Notes: a model not told the origin generated them from the letters alone. A stretch of 48,941 bases of DNA from Anaerolineae bacterium (GCA_017303655.1 JAFLCE010000022.1:1-48941); one strand, 5' to 3'. Counted from the stretch's first letter, positions 7,618-15,990 are shown. Program-made: numbers and translations.

Positions 7618-7670
7618 TTATCCCTCCATTAGTTTTATGTTTTGGTCTACTATCATGCTCCAACGAAACT

Positions 7671-7800
7671 GCCTAACGGTTTGCGTTACCCGCGCTGGGT
7701 CGGGCGGCGGGACGCCGTCCGACTGGAAAAAGGCTGAGGCGTAGAAAAATGCTTGGAATCGCGCCAGACTCCCCAGCGTCGGGTGCACGCTTTGTTGGGC
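7671..7800 (-). other. attC-like recombination site 4 (compact)
   Basis: At 130 bp this is the best-formed attC of the window. On the minus strand it starts GCCCAAC (7794-7800) then AAAGCGTGCACCCGACGCTGGG, and ends CCCAGCGCGGGTAACGCAAACC before GTTAGGC (7671-7677). The two halves pair along almost their whole length with small bulges, as expected for the folded bottom strand that integron integrases use. Its centre has GCCGTCC and GGAAAAA pieces that resemble the 93-bp unit of the larger sites. It follows the 178-aa membrane protein gene. Confidence 0.75.
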
Positions 7801-7842
7801 GTTTTTATTATTGGACAACAAAGATTAAGCATAAAATGAATA

Positions 7843-8379
7843 TCATTTATTTAATAAGACAATTGCTATTACCGTTCCAAGAACAAGCGGTAAGTAGAAA
7901 AAAAACACATTCGATACAGTAAATGCTTTCCAAAAGCGCGTCTTTTTACGAAATCTGTCTTCAAACTCTTTATTAAGTTTTTTGGTTCGATTTGATGTCG
8001 GGTCGTGAATAGGGAATTGCCCAAAATCTCCTTTGCTAAAAGATTCTCTTAAACCCGATTTCTCATAAATTCCTTTTGAGTCAAGAAACAATTCTATTAC
8101 TGCTTTTCGACTTGTCGAGCGGCGTTGATATTGCTTGAAGTTAGCGTCTATTACCCAGAAGGCAATTATGGCAGGGAATGATGCGGCGATAATAAGATAG
8201 ATATTTTCCTTCACGCCGAAAGCAATAAGTGCTGACCATATTGTTAGTGCCCATCCCTTTACCTGAAAAGAAAGGGCGTCATAACGGGCAATTTCCGAAT
8301 GAATATATTCGATTTCTTTTATTAGCAGGTCTTGCTGAAATTCAAATAAATTCTTTTCTTTAGGTGATTTGGTTGCCAT
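7843..8379 (-). CDS. Cassette-borne membrane protein, about 178 aa
   Basis: I choose ATG 8379 as the start because GGAG stands 9 nt before it; an upstream ATG (8394) and GTG (8415) are in frame but have no good site. The protein has an N-terminal amphipathic helix, a hairpin of two membrane helices at about residues 40-80, a basic/acidic cytoplasmic middle and one C-terminal membrane helix ending in VLLNK. This layout is seen in effector-type membrane proteins such as SLATT-like families, but I cannot assign it. It would be the first cassette of the array, between the terminal GTTGGGC and site 4. Confidence 0.75.
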   Translation of the reverse strand: MATKSPKEKNLFEFQQDLLIKEIEYIHSEIARYDALSFQVKGWALTIWSALIAFGVKENIYLIIAASFPAIIAFWVIDANFKQYQRRSTSRKAVIELFLDSKGIYEKSGLRESFSKGDFGQFPIHDPTSNRTKKLNKEFEDRFRKKTRFWKAFTVSNVFFFYLPLVLGTVIAIVLLNK

Positions 8380-8415
8380 TATTTCTTTCTCCATGTTAAC
8401 CAAAGTTGATGACAC

Positions 8416-8440
8416 TCGCTAGCCAAACGCCCAACTATGT
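8416..8440 (-). other. Terminal half-site of the array, attI-like
   Basis: On the minus strand TATAAAACATA is followed by GTTGGGC (8429-8435), a correct R' box. The bases before it differ from the GCAAACC seen at the other sites and resemble the AAAACAAAGTTRGGC end of known attI sites. No matching R'' box is seen up to rsmA. It marks the border between array and core chromosome. No integrase gene is near. Confidence 0.4.
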
Positions 8441-8443
8441 TTT

Positions 8444-8510
8444 ATACGGCGGGGTTCTGTATAACTCCCCGTTTTAGGTGGTTATACAGTCTGTAGGCTG
8501 TATAACCACC
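8444..8510 (-). terminator. Paired hairpins downstream of rsmA
   Basis: A 13-bp perfect stem (arms 8477-8489 and 8498-8510, GGTGGTTATACAG type, 8-nt loop) stands 27 nt after the rsmA stop codon. A second, weaker GC-rich stem around 8449-8470 repeats the CTGTATAAC motif in its loop. T-runs are weak on either strand. They probably end the LCP-rsmA transcript and insulate it from the cassette array. Confidence 0.6.
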
Positions 8511-8537
8511 TTTGTATTTCGTACCAGCATTATAAAC

Positions 8538-9374
8538 CTACCACGTCCCCTCGCACAGAGTTTTCCATTCTTCAATCGAAAGGGTCTCGGCGCGGCGCAT
8601 GGGGTCGATGCCTGCCTGGGTCAGCAGGGCTTCGGCGTCGGCGGGTTTGATGTGCAAGCCAGCAGAGAGTGAATTTCGCAGGGTCTTGCGTTTTTGGCTG
8701 AAGCCCGCTTTGATGAGCTTGAAGAACTGCTTCAACATCTCCGTGGCGATGAGCGGCTGGTCGTAGATATCAATGCGCAGAATAGCAGAATCAACATTGG
8801 GCACAGGGTGAAAAGCTCCGGCGGAGATGCGCGCTTCGATGCGCGGGCTGCCATACACTTGCACGCTCAATGCCAGCAGGCTCATGTCACCGGGGCGGGC
8901 GCAAATGCGTTCTGCCACTTCCTTTTGAATGGTCAACACCACACGCCGCGGCTTGGGCTCACTTTCGAGCAAATGCCGAATGATCGCAGACGTAATGTTA
9001 TAAGGAATATTCGCCGCCACGATATAACCGGGCTGGTCTACAAGCTCCGCGATGGATAACTCGAGGATGTCACCATGGATGACGGTCACATTCGGATGCG
9101 GCTCAAGCACCGCCCTGAGAGGTGGAATCAGCTCCGGGTCCAGTTCGACCGCTGCAACCTTTCGGGCAGAGACCGCTAAATAGCGGGTAAGGCTGCCAAG
9201 TCCAGGACCAATTTCCAAGACGCAGTCATCCGCTTGGATCTCTGCCGCGTTGGCAATTTTTTCAAGTGCGAAAGGGTCTTGCAGAAAATTCTGTCCGAGG
9301 CTTTTATCGGCGCGCAAGCCATAACGTTTGAGCACGGCAACAGCATTGAGGGGAGGGATCGAGGAATAATTCAT
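8538..9374 (-). CDS. rsmA: 16S rRNA (adenine1518-N6/adenine1519-N6) dimethyltransferase
   Basis: RsmA (KsgA) dimethylates two adjacent adenines in the 3' hairpin of 16S rRNA using SAM during late 30S assembly. The 278-aa protein has LGQNF at residues 26-30, the SAM motif EIGPGLG at 54-60, VELDP at 77-81 and the catalytic NIPYN at 122-126, followed by FxPxPNVDSA. The start ATG 9374 overlaps the stop of the LCP gene by ATGA, so the two are translationally coupled. The gene is core genome and directly borders the cassette array. Confidence 0.97.
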   Translation of the reverse strand: MNYSSIPPLNAVAVLKRYGLRADKSLGQNFLQDPFALEKIANAAEIQADDCVLEIGPGLGSLTRYLAVSARKVAAVELDPELIPPLRAVLEPHPNVTVIHGDILELSIAELVDQPGYIVAANIPYNITSAIIRHLLESEPKPRRVVLTIQKEVAERICARPGDMSLLALSVQVYGSPRIEARISAGAFHPVPNVDSAILRIDIYDQPLIATEMLKQFFKLIKAGFSQKRKTLRNSLSAGLHIKPADAEALLTQAGIDPMRRAETLSIEEWKTLCEGTW

Positions 9375-10501
9375 TCGCAAATGATGGGGGTATCTTCTTC
9401 ATCCACCGCTGTAGAGGGTGCTGCGGCGGTGGGCCAGGTGCCCGCTTGAAAGCGAGCGACGAAATCGCGCAAGATGGTGAAGTCGGCATCCAGAATGGCG
9501 ATGCGTTTATCAAAGACCGGGTCGAAGGTGCGGGTTTGCTTGAAGAGGTCAGCGGGGAAACTGGCAAGCTGAATATTCTCTGGCGGCATCTGTGTGGCAA
9601 GGCAAGCCAGTTGACCGAGTTGCTCGGGCGTGAAATCGGTGCGGATGTTATCTTGAAACGACTCGATCAACGCCGGAATTTGAGTAACGATCTGCGGGCT
9701 GGTGATCTTTTTGCGCAACGCACACAAAACCAAATTTTGATTATCTGCCCGCTCAAAACTTCCGCCTTGACGGTTGCGTGCCAGTTTGAGCGCTTCTGCC
9801 CCATTGAGATGCGTCGTGCCCACTGGCAGGTTCGCCGTGCGCGCTACTTTTTCATTGGGTATCACTACGTCAATACCATCCATGGCGTTGATGATCTTTT
9901 CAAAGGTGCGCATGTTAACCGTGATGTAGTGATCGACATTCACGCCAAAGTTTTTATTAAGCGTCAGCGCCAGTAAACCCGAGCCTTCGGTGGGGTCGTC
10001 CCAATATTTGAAGCCGGGCTGCCCATACAAAAACGCCTGATTGATCTTCTCGTGGTCCTGCCCATTCAAGTTATCAGCAATGTGCGGAATCTCCACCCAC
10101 AGGTCACGTGGGAATTCAAGCGCACTCACTTTGGGGGTCACAAAATCCACCCGCACAAGGCGGATGGCATCTGCCAAGCCATAGGTGTAATTGTCGCCGC
10201 GTGTATCGGCACCCACGACGAGAATATTCATCAACGCAGGTCCGCCGCACATCGGTCCCGGTGTGCTGGTCGGGAAGGAAACCGTCGGCACGAGTGTGAC
10301 TTGTCCCATGGCACTTGTAGTGGGCGCAGGCGAAGCCGTCCACGTGGGCGGCAAAGATTGTGGGATGAAAGGCAGCATGGGTCCTAATGGCTGTTGAGCC
10401 GCCGTTTGCACCATGCGGTAAGAATACAGTCCCAGCGCTACTGCAAGCGTGAGTGCGACGAAGGACAAGATGGCAATCGTAATACGTTGTAATCGGGTCA
10501 T
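9371..10501 (-). CDS. LytR-CpsA-Psr (LCP) family protein
   Basis: LCP enzymes transfer lipid-linked glycopolymers to the cell wall outside the membrane. The 376-aa protein has one N-terminal membrane helix (about 8-30), a Pro/Thr/Ser-rich linker (about 40-85), then the LCP domain with LVVGADTRG, a D-x-I-R segment, FPRDLWVEIP and a later AEALKLARNRQ with Arg and FERADNQN. These carry the Arg/Asp residues that bind the pyrophosphate lipid. The gene starts 8 nt after a TATAAT box (10510-10515), so its mRNA is probably nearly leaderless. It is coupled to rsmA. Confidence 0.92.
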   Translation of the reverse strand: MTRLQRITIAILSFVALTLAVALGLYSYRMVQTAAQQPLGPMLPFIPQSLPPTWTASPAPTTSAMGQVTLVPTVSFPTSTPGPMCGGPALMNILVVGADTRGDNYTYGLADAIRLVRVDFVTPKVSALEFPRDLWVEIPHIADNLNGQDHEKINQAFLYGQPGFKYWDDPTEGSGLLALTLNKNFGVNVDHYITVNMRTFEKIINAMDGIDVVIPNEKVARTANLPVGTTHLNGAEALKLARNRQGGSFERADNQNLVLCALRKKITSPQIVTQIPALIESFQDNIRTDFTPEQLGQLACLATQMPPENIQLASFPADLFKQTRTFDPVFDKRIAILDADFTILRDFVARFQAGTWPTAAAPSTAVDEEDTPIICE

Positions 10502-10509
10502 ATAAAGTG

Positions 10510-10515
10510 ATTATA
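10510..10515 (-). promoter_or_regulatory. -10 box of the LCP gene (near-leaderless)
   Basis: TATAAT on the minus strand lies 8 nt before ATG 10501, with no ribosome binding site between. Confidence 0.6.
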
Positions 10516-10552
10516 TCTAAGCTAACTCGAGTTGCTATCATGTTAAGAAACT

Positions 10553-10735
10553 TCTGCCACGAATTTCGCTAATTCACGCGAATTTTTTCTCCTATTCATG
10601 AAAATTCGTGGAATTCGCGGCTAAAGATTTTTTGGGTTGCTAAGACCAAAAGGCACAGAAATCACAGAGAAAAGCCTTTAAAAAAATCTCTGTGAACACC
10701 GTGTTCTCTGTGGTGAATGCTCTTTTCTTGCATGT
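10553..10735. repeat. Intergenic repeat-like sequence with inverted segments
   Basis: This 183-bp stretch has CACGAATT-type words in both orientations (10558-10620) and then TCACAGAGA paired with TCTCTGTGA around 10650-10698. A T-run on the minus strand after the stem could end transcription of the 3D-domain lipoprotein gene. No gene is seen. Such words look like dispersed intergenic repeats, but a genome search would be needed to confirm. Confidence 0.4.
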
Positions 10736-10736
10736 G

Positions 10737-11963
10737 CTAAGGAGATGCGGGCTGGAAAAAATAAGGGATCTCTGCCGGAGTCGGTTCAAGAAAATACACA
10801 GTCACCCAGCCAGAGAGGGCACCGATATTATTATCGTCATACCCAAGGTCGATCCACTGCGTGCGCGCCACCCCAAACGCCGTCTCAATGATCGGACCAC
10901 CGCCCGTATCGCCAATGGTCGCCAAACCATACCCGGGAATATACACGCGCATCCCAGCAAGGTACGAGTAAATGGAATAATCCACAGCCACTACACCATA
11001 CCCGGCGCGCGCTCCGCTGGCAGTGCCATATGAACAACTGCCCGTGCCAGAATTACAAGGCGAATACCACGAAGCATACATTTGTGTGGCATACCAATAC
11101 TGATACGGCGCCTCACCACCCACCGGCGAAAGCACGATCTTCGAACCATTCGCCACCAACTGCGTCACAGGTTCTTGCAAGACCGTGCGCTCTTCTTCGG
11201 CACGGCTGACTTCCGCTCCATTTTCATAACGCACGCGCGTTCGCACCATCGCCACACCGTTCACACCGTTCTGCAAAATTTCCTGCGTGCCAAACGCCAC
11301 ATCTGCTGACTCAGTGGCTTCGCTCGTAAATGGAATCGATTGAAGCTCCACCAAAATGGATTCGCTCACACGCGTCACCTGAATCTGCCCATCGGCGGGC
11401 AGCGGCTCATTCTCCGCCGGGAGGCTGGTATCCAAGCCCATTAGCGGAATGCCCGCCTCAGCCAATGCCTCTCCCACCGTCCCAGCATTCGAGCGGATAT
11501 TAATCAGCACACCAGCACTGGCAACGGTCAACTCACGGGCAGGCATCAAGCGAATGGTCAACGACTCCGTGATCGGCGCGGTCAGAGGCGGTGTCACTTC
11601 ATCGTACATGCCAACCGCAATTCCATTTTCTTTCAACGCATCCGCCACAGTCAACGCAGAGGTTTGAATCATCTGCTCGCCCTGCGGGGTGACGAGCGTG
11701 ACATTCACAGCGCGGCGCAATTGCAATTGGAAATTTCCTGCAATACTAATCGGCTCATTCAAGGCATACGGAATCCCATTGATCAAAGCCCGGTCATTCG
11801 CTTGCGGCGTAATGCCTGCTTCGCTTAAGATCAACAAAGCCGTTTGCTCACTTGAAGTGATCGTCAGGGTCAGGTCGCCATCGAAAATGGTCACAGCCCG
11901 GCGAGGCTGCGCCTGACAAGCCAGCAGCAAGAACGCCAAGGTTAACCAACGAAATGTTTTCAT
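10737..11963 (-). CDS. DUF348/G5/3D-domain lipoprotein, likely cell-wall lytic factor
   Basis: The 408-aa protein has a lipoprotein signal with LLLAC (Cys16). Three DUF348 repeats follow at about residues 22-80, 85-140 and 145-200, with the typical (V/I)T-x-A-DAL-x-E-x-GI pattern. A G5-like domain spans about 205-285. The C-terminal 3D domain (about 295-395) has the three Asp: VAVD, IGDTGG and WIDLGYDD. This is the architecture of RpfB/YabE-like proteins, which bind and cut peptidoglycan, often for growth or resuscitation. The mRNA is probably leaderless (TATAAT 8 nt upstream). Confidence 0.9.
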   Translation of the reverse strand: MKTFRWLTLAFLLLACQAQPRRAVTIFDGDLTLTITSSEQTALLILSEAGITPQANDRALINGIPYALNEPISIAGNFQLQLRRAVNVTLVTPQGEQMIQTSALTVADALKENGIAVGMYDEVTPPLTAPITESLTIRLMPARELTVASAGVLINIRSNAGTVGEALAEAGIPLMGLDTSLPAENEPLPADGQIQVTRVSESILVELQSIPFTSEATESADVAFGTQEILQNGVNGVAMVRTRVRYENGAEVSRAEEERTVLQEPVTQLVANGSKIVLSPVGGEAPYQYWYATQMYASWYSPCNSGTGSCSYGTASGARAGYGVVAVDYSIYSYLAGMRVYIPGYGLATIGDTGGGPIIETAFGVARTQWIDLGYDDNNIGALSGWVTVYFLEPTPAEIPYFFQPASP

Positions 11964-11971
11964 GAGCAGGA

Positions 11972-11977
11972 ATTATA
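11972..11977 (-). promoter_or_regulatory. -10 box of the 3D-domain lipoprotein gene
   Basis: TATAAT on the minus strand is 8 nt before ATG 11963. Confidence 0.55.
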
Positions 11978-12009
11978 AACGGCAAGGCATGCTGGAGTGT
12001 TGCCGGGTC

Positions 12010-12672
12010 TCACGCTTTGCAATCCTCATCTTCACAATCGCATTCCAACCCTTTTGCTTTATCAAACGACTCGCGCCCTTCATTGATCGAAAAATAGATC
12101 AACCCCGCCGCACCAAGACTATCTACAAACCCAAAGCCAGTCACTTGATAGATCAAGCTCGCCGCCAACAGCACCACCGACATATAAATACAGACCATCG
12201 TGCAATTCGCATCCGCAAGGATCGGCATGGAATGTAGCGCCTGCCCCACCTTGCGCTTGCCCATCACCAACGCCCACATCACCAAGATCGAAATCAGAGA
12301 AATAATCAAGCCGGGCAGAGTCGTTTCTGGTTTATGCCCGGTAAAAATATTGTAGACGGCGCTTACGCCCAACCCCACCGCCAAAATATAAAATGAAGTT
12401 CCCGTTACTTTCAATGCAGTCACCTCAAACGGCGTGCGAGATGTATTTGGATTCTGACGGATGCGTTGCACCATCACCAGAATACCAACACCAGACATCA
12501 CCTCGATAAATGAATCCACCCCAAAGCCGAACAACGCCAATGACTCGTCACTCACGCCAAAGCTGATCGAAACCAGACCTTCGGCAATATTGTAAAAGAT
12601 CGTAAAGAGCGCCAGAGCCAGCGCATACTTCCAATATCGTTGAACTTCCAGGGGTTGAATTAAAGTAGCCAT
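12010..12672 (-). CDS. Cation diffusion facilitator-like membrane transporter
   Basis: The 220-aa protein has about six membrane helices. The segment FYNIAEGLVSISFG, then DESLALFGFGVDSFIEV, matches the first two metal-binding helices of the CDF family, and DANCTMVCIYMSV in the second half matches the later metal-site helix, with Cys in place of the usual His. It lacks the cytoplasmic C-terminal domain of full CDF proteins, ending instead with a Cys/Asp/Glu-rich tail (ECDCEDEDC) that may bind metal. A GGAG site lies 7 nt upstream. The metal is not clear. Confidence 0.82.
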   Translation of the reverse strand: MATLIQPLEVQRYWKYALALALFTIFYNIAEGLVSISFGVSDESLALFGFGVDSFIEVMSGVGILVMVQRIRQNPNTSRTPFEVTALKVTGTSFYILAVGLGVSAVYNIFTGHKPETTLPGLIISLISILVMWALVMGKRKVGQALHSMPILADANCTMVCIYMSVVLLAASLIYQVTGFGFVDSLGAAGLIYFSINEGRESFDKAKGLECDCEDEDCKA

Positions 12673-12714
12673 TAAGAACTCCTTCTCTACAAATCATACT
12701 ACAGGATTTTCGGA

Positions 12715-12720
12715 TACAAT
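12715..12720 (+). promoter_or_regulatory. -10 box of the rRNA methyltransferase gene (leaderless)
   Basis: TACAAT ends 7 nt before ATG 12728 and no ribosome binding site is present, so transcription should start at the start codon. Confidence 0.6.
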
Positions 12721-12727
12721 TTCGCCC

Positions 12728-13513
12728 ATGGAAATCCTAACCAGCACGTCCAACCCCTTCATCAAACACGTCCGCGCCTTGCGGCAAAAAAAAGCGCGCG
12801 TTGAATTCAACTCGTTCATCGTCGAAGGCATCACGCACGTCGGCGAAGTCATCGCCGCCGGTTGGGATGTGGACTCCATTCTCTACGCCCCCGAACTATT
12901 GACCAGCTCATTCGCCAAAGACCTGCTCGCTCGCGCCGAGCGCCTCAAGCTTAAACTCCAGCCTGTTTCTGTTTCTGTGATCGAATCCCTCGCTGATAAA
13001 GAAAACCCGCAAGGCATCCTTGCCGTGGTCAAGCAAAAAAAGTTTACATTAGATACTCTGCCCAAAACGACTCATGCCGTGGCATTGGTCTCACCACAAG
13101 ACCCTGGCAACCTCGGCACGATCCTACGCACCATGGATGCCGTCGGTGCAGACACGCTCTTCGTGCTCGATGGCGGCGTGGAACTCTATCATCCCACCGT
13201 GATCCGCGCCAGTATGGGCACCTTCTTCTGGAAGCCGGTCATCCAAGCAACCTTCGATGAATTTCTCAGTTGGGCACGCGCAGGCAGCTATCAACTCATT
13301 GGCACATCCGCCAAAGCCGATGTCGATTATCACACCTTGATTCCGCAATCTCCCTGGGTGTTGGTGCTCGGCAACGAGCAAAAAGGACTCTCCCCCGAAC
13401 AAACCGCCGCCTGTGATGTGACCATCTCCCTGCCCATGCGTGGGCGGGTCAGTTCGTTAAATCTCTCTGTGGCGGCAGGTGTGTTATTGTATGAATTTTT
13501 AGGAAAGTCTTAA
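12728..13513 (+). CDS. TrmH/SpoU family RNA 2'-O-methyltransferase
   Basis: The 261-aa protein has an N-terminal substrate-binding domain (about 1-95) and a C-terminal SPOUT knot domain. Motif 1 is PGNLGTILRT, motif 2 is LVLGNEQKGLS and motif 3 is LPMRGRVSSLNLSVAAGV. The Arg, Glu and Asn used for SAM and ribose binding are present. It most likely methylates a ribose in 23S rRNA. Its stop is 4 nt from that of the convergent acyltransferase gene. Confidence 0.93.
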   Translation: MEILTSTSNPFIKHVRALRQKKARVEFNSFIVEGITHVGEVIAAGWDVDSILYAPELLTSSFAKDLLARAERLKLKLQPVSVSVIESLADKENPQGILAVVKQKKFTLDTLPKTTHAVALVSPQDPGNLGTILRTMDAVGADTLFVLDGGVELYHPTVIRASMGTFFWKPVIQATFDEFLSWARAGSYQLIGTSAKADVDYHTLIPQSPWVLVLGNEQKGLSPEQTAACDVTISLPMRGRVSSLNLSVAAGVLLYEFLGKS

Positions 13514-13517
13514 ACCA

Positions 13518-14558
13518 TCAGGCAAATCTGCGGCTAAGCTTAAGCAAATGGATTTCGATAAAACGATAACTCATAAAGCCAACCAGCAATACAAGCCCAA
13601 ATGCCAAAATCAAGGCAATGACATTATCCAAGACCGAATCCATCGCAACGATTTGCCAAAGCCTGCCAACTACATTGATCGTGAATAAATGTGAGAGGTA
13701 AATAGAATACGATGCATTGCCCATTTGAATGAGGAAATTGGGGAGGACAACCTCATTCCGCTCCGCGTGGGTGATGCAGAATACGATCAACGTAGCGGGG
13801 ATGCCATAATAGACCACCCGCCACCATCCCTCTGGCGGGAAGCCCGTCTGAGCTTGGAAATAGACATATCCCAAAATAGCCGCTAACATCCCAAGACAAG
13901 CGACAAAGACCAGAATATTTCCCGAAATCTTGACCGCTTTGAGTTTGTGATAATGCACTGCCAATAAACAGCCGACAATGAATTCAAGCGTCAGTGGGTG
14001 AAAGACGAGGTTATACGTTGAGCTGCCAAACGACCTGCCAAAGACGGCGATCACAACTCCCCAAACCAGCATGCCGATAAACAAAAATCGTTCTGGCAAG
14101 ATCAGCATCAACACAAAGAACACCAGATAAAAATAAATTTCATGAATTAACGTCCAGCCAACTTGCACCAGGGGCAGCAATTCATCCGGCAGTAAAAGAT
14201 ATGAAGCCAGAATATCCACCTGCCCACCCTGCGAACTATTAACCCAGCCCGGCATAACCAGAAACACCAGCAACGCCAGCGTGGTATAGACCCAATACAA
14301 AGGGTAAATACGCGAGACTCGATGATATAAGAACAACAATGCCTGCCTGAGATTTTGAAACTTCCCTTGCGTCACCGTCACCATTACGAAGCCGCTGATG
14401 ACAAAGAACAAATCCACGCCGAACATGCCGAATGCCAACCAATCTGGCAGGATGGTGTCACTGCCACCATATCTCCGCTCGATAATGATCAGATGAAAAA
14501 AGACCACCGCCAGCACAGCAACTCCGCGCAGTGCCTGGACATTCTGCAATTTATTCAT
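13518..14558 (-). CDS. Acyltransferase 3 (OafA/YrhL-like) membrane protein
   Basis: The 346-aa protein has about ten membrane helices and opens with LQNVQALRGVAVLAVVFFHL, the classic start of acyltransferase 3, with the catalytic His in its first helix. FFVISGFVM and RIYPLYW follow, both family signatures. Such proteins O-acylate sugars or other cell-surface compounds. It stands 12 nt after the second acyltransferase gene in the same direction; the pair probably modifies envelope glycans. Confidence 0.92.
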   Translation of the reverse strand: MNKLQNVQALRGVAVLAVVFFHLIIIERRYGGSDTILPDWLAFGMFGVDLFFVISGFVMVTVTQGKFQNLRQALLFLYHRVSRIYPLYWVYTTLALLVFLVMPGWVNSSQGGQVDILASYLLLPDELLPLVQVGWTLIHEIYFYLVFFVLMLILPERFLFIGMLVWGVVIAVFGRSFGSSTYNLVFHPLTLEFIVGCLLAVHYHKLKAVKISGNILVFVACLGMLAAILGYVYFQAQTGFPPEGWWRVVYYGIPATLIVFCITHAERNEVVLPNFLIQMGNASYSIYLSHLFTINVVGRLWQIVAMDSVLDNVIALILAFGLVLLVGFMSYRFIEIHLLKLSRRFA

Positions 14559-14570
14559 GGACGGTTAACC

Positions 14571-15620
14571 TCAAGACAAAGTCCGCTTTGAAATGTAATG
14601 ACTACCTTTGAAAAGAAAGCGCTTCTCCACCCCGTGCCAAAGAAATACAGCTACCGCTAGCGTGACCAACAGTGCAACACAAAGATACAGCCAGGGCATG
14701 TCACGCAGCCAGCCATATTGAATGAATATCTGTAAGATCGGGAAGTGCAAAATATAAACCCCATACGAAAAATCTCCGTTCTTGCTAAATTCACCCACGT
14801 AAAAGAATAGACCGAAAAAGATCACCACTGCCGCCAGCGCGAAGGGCTCCAAAAGTATCAACGGTTGAAAGGCATCGACGACAAGCACCAAGACTCCCAC
14901 ACCCAAGAAATAAGCAGCATATTTTTCAAAAAAGGGCAGGTGATAATACAAGAAGGCTCCACCCAGAAAATAACTCAATTGACCGGGTAACTGCCTGCCC
15001 AACTCCGCATACATGGCATTGCCCGTGCGGACGGCAAGAACATTGCATATCAACACATAGACGATGGAGAGCACATACCCGCCAAGCAGTACCCAGGTCC
15101 GCGAGATTTTTTTGAATAACCAGCCAAACACCGGTACTGAGAGATAAAAAAGCACTTCGATCTTCAGCGTCCACAAGGCGCCGTTGACCGCCGTGAAATA
15201 GTTGGCTTCAAAAACACCCGGCAGTGTTGGTTGTAGGAAATTAAGAAAGACGAGGTTCACCGCCAGATATTTGAACCAGTCAACCGAGAAGTATTCGCGA
15301 TAATCAAAACGACTGACCAGCACCAGTAAAAATGCGGCCGCTATTACAACCGTCACATATGCCGGGTAAATGCGGCGAATCCGTTTGATAAAGTAATTGG
15401 GGATCGAAGACGAGCGTTCATAGCTCATGAAGATCAAGAATCCGCTCACCACAAAAAACGCCTTGACTGCCACTTCAGAAGAAAGTACCTGCGAGATCCA
15501 ACCGATCTCTGTGTAACCGGAAAGTTCATCGGCATGGACGAAACAGACGGTGGCAGCAAAGAGCAGACGCAGCAGGTCGAAGTTATTTTTTTTCAAGCGC
15601 GAGGTTTCAGACTGAAGCAT
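14571..15620 (-). CDS. Acyltransferase 3 (OafA/YrhL-like) membrane protein
   Basis: The 349-aa protein has KKNNFDLLRLLFAATVCFVHA with the family His at about residue 29, FFVVSGFLIF and RIRRIYPAYV. It has about ten membrane helices. It is the first gene of the acyltransferase pair, with an AAAGGA site before ATG 15620. It is divergent in sequence from its neighbour, so an old duplication or a separate origin is likely. The acceptor is unknown. Confidence 0.92.
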   Translation of the reverse strand: MLQSETSRLKKNNFDLLRLLFAATVCFVHADELSGYTEIGWISQVLSSEVAVKAFFVVSGFLIFMSYERSSSIPNYFIKRIRRIYPAYVTVVIAAAFLLVLVSRFDYREYFSVDWFKYLAVNLVFLNFLQPTLPGVFEANYFTAVNGALWTLKIEVLFYLSVPVFGWLFKKISRTWVLLGGYVLSIVYVLICNVLAVRTGNAMYAELGRQLPGQLSYFLGGAFLYYHLPFFEKYAAYFLGVGVLVLVVDAFQPLILLEPFALAAVVIFFGLFFYVGEFSKNGDFSYGVYILHFPILQIFIQYGWLRDMPWLYLCVALLVTLAVAVFLWHGVEKRFLFKGSHYISKRTLS

Positions 15621-15674
15621 GTCCTTTATTTTCTCACACCTTTTATGCTTTGGATGCCCTAAGGAGGCAAAACA

Positions 15675-15700
15675 AAAAGCCCTCCCGTAAGAGAAGGCTT
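15675..15700 (-). terminator. Terminator after the DUF1540-like gene
   Basis: On the minus strand AAGCC and GGGCTT form an imperfect stem followed by TTTTTGTTTT. It lies 40 nt after the stop at 15740. Confidence 0.65.
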
Positions 15701-15739
15701 ATATGGTTGATTCAGGCATGCGGTCAGAATGAGGCGGGT

Positions 15740-15973
15740 TTAAAATTCATCCTCTTCTTCAAGCCATTCATCGTCTTCTTCGCCGTCGGCGTCTTCATCT
15801 TCCCATTCATCCGACTCTTCCTCTTCGTCCCATTCATCTTCCGAAGCGGCGGCGCCATCACTAGGGGAATATGTTACGCATCCTGTATCCGGGTCCACCT
15901 CTACTGCAGCAGCAGAGCATAGCCCTTCGTCGATGAAGACACAGTCTACATAATGACATTTAATACGGGGCAT
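15740..15973 (-). CDS. DUF1540-like Cys protein with highly acidic tail
   Basis: I choose ATG 15973 because an AGGAGG site stands 7 nt before it. The 77-aa product begins with IKCHYVDCVFIDEGLC, a Cys pattern like DUF1540 (C-x4-C-x7-C, then a later C), which may bind metal. After residue 43 the chain is nearly all Asp, Glu, Ser and Trp (DEWDEEEE and similar), a long acidic tail with charge far below zero. It is 17 nt downstream of the VKOR gene and likely cotranscribed. The role of the tail is unknown. Confidence 0.75.
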   Translation of the reverse strand: MPRIKCHYVDCVFIDEGLCSAAAVEVDPDTGCVTYSPSDGAAASEDEWDEEEESDEWEDEDADGEEDDEWLEEEDEF

Positions 15974-15990
15974 TTTGAATCCTCCTGGGA

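Noticed and set aside
7618-7821. 67-aa minus-strand frame as a gene
   Set aside because: It runs through the whole attC-like site 4, and has no ribosome binding site.
8416-8537. Integrase gene near the array border
   Set aside because: Both strands were read; only hairpins and rsmA are found, with no tyrosine recombinase motif in any frame.
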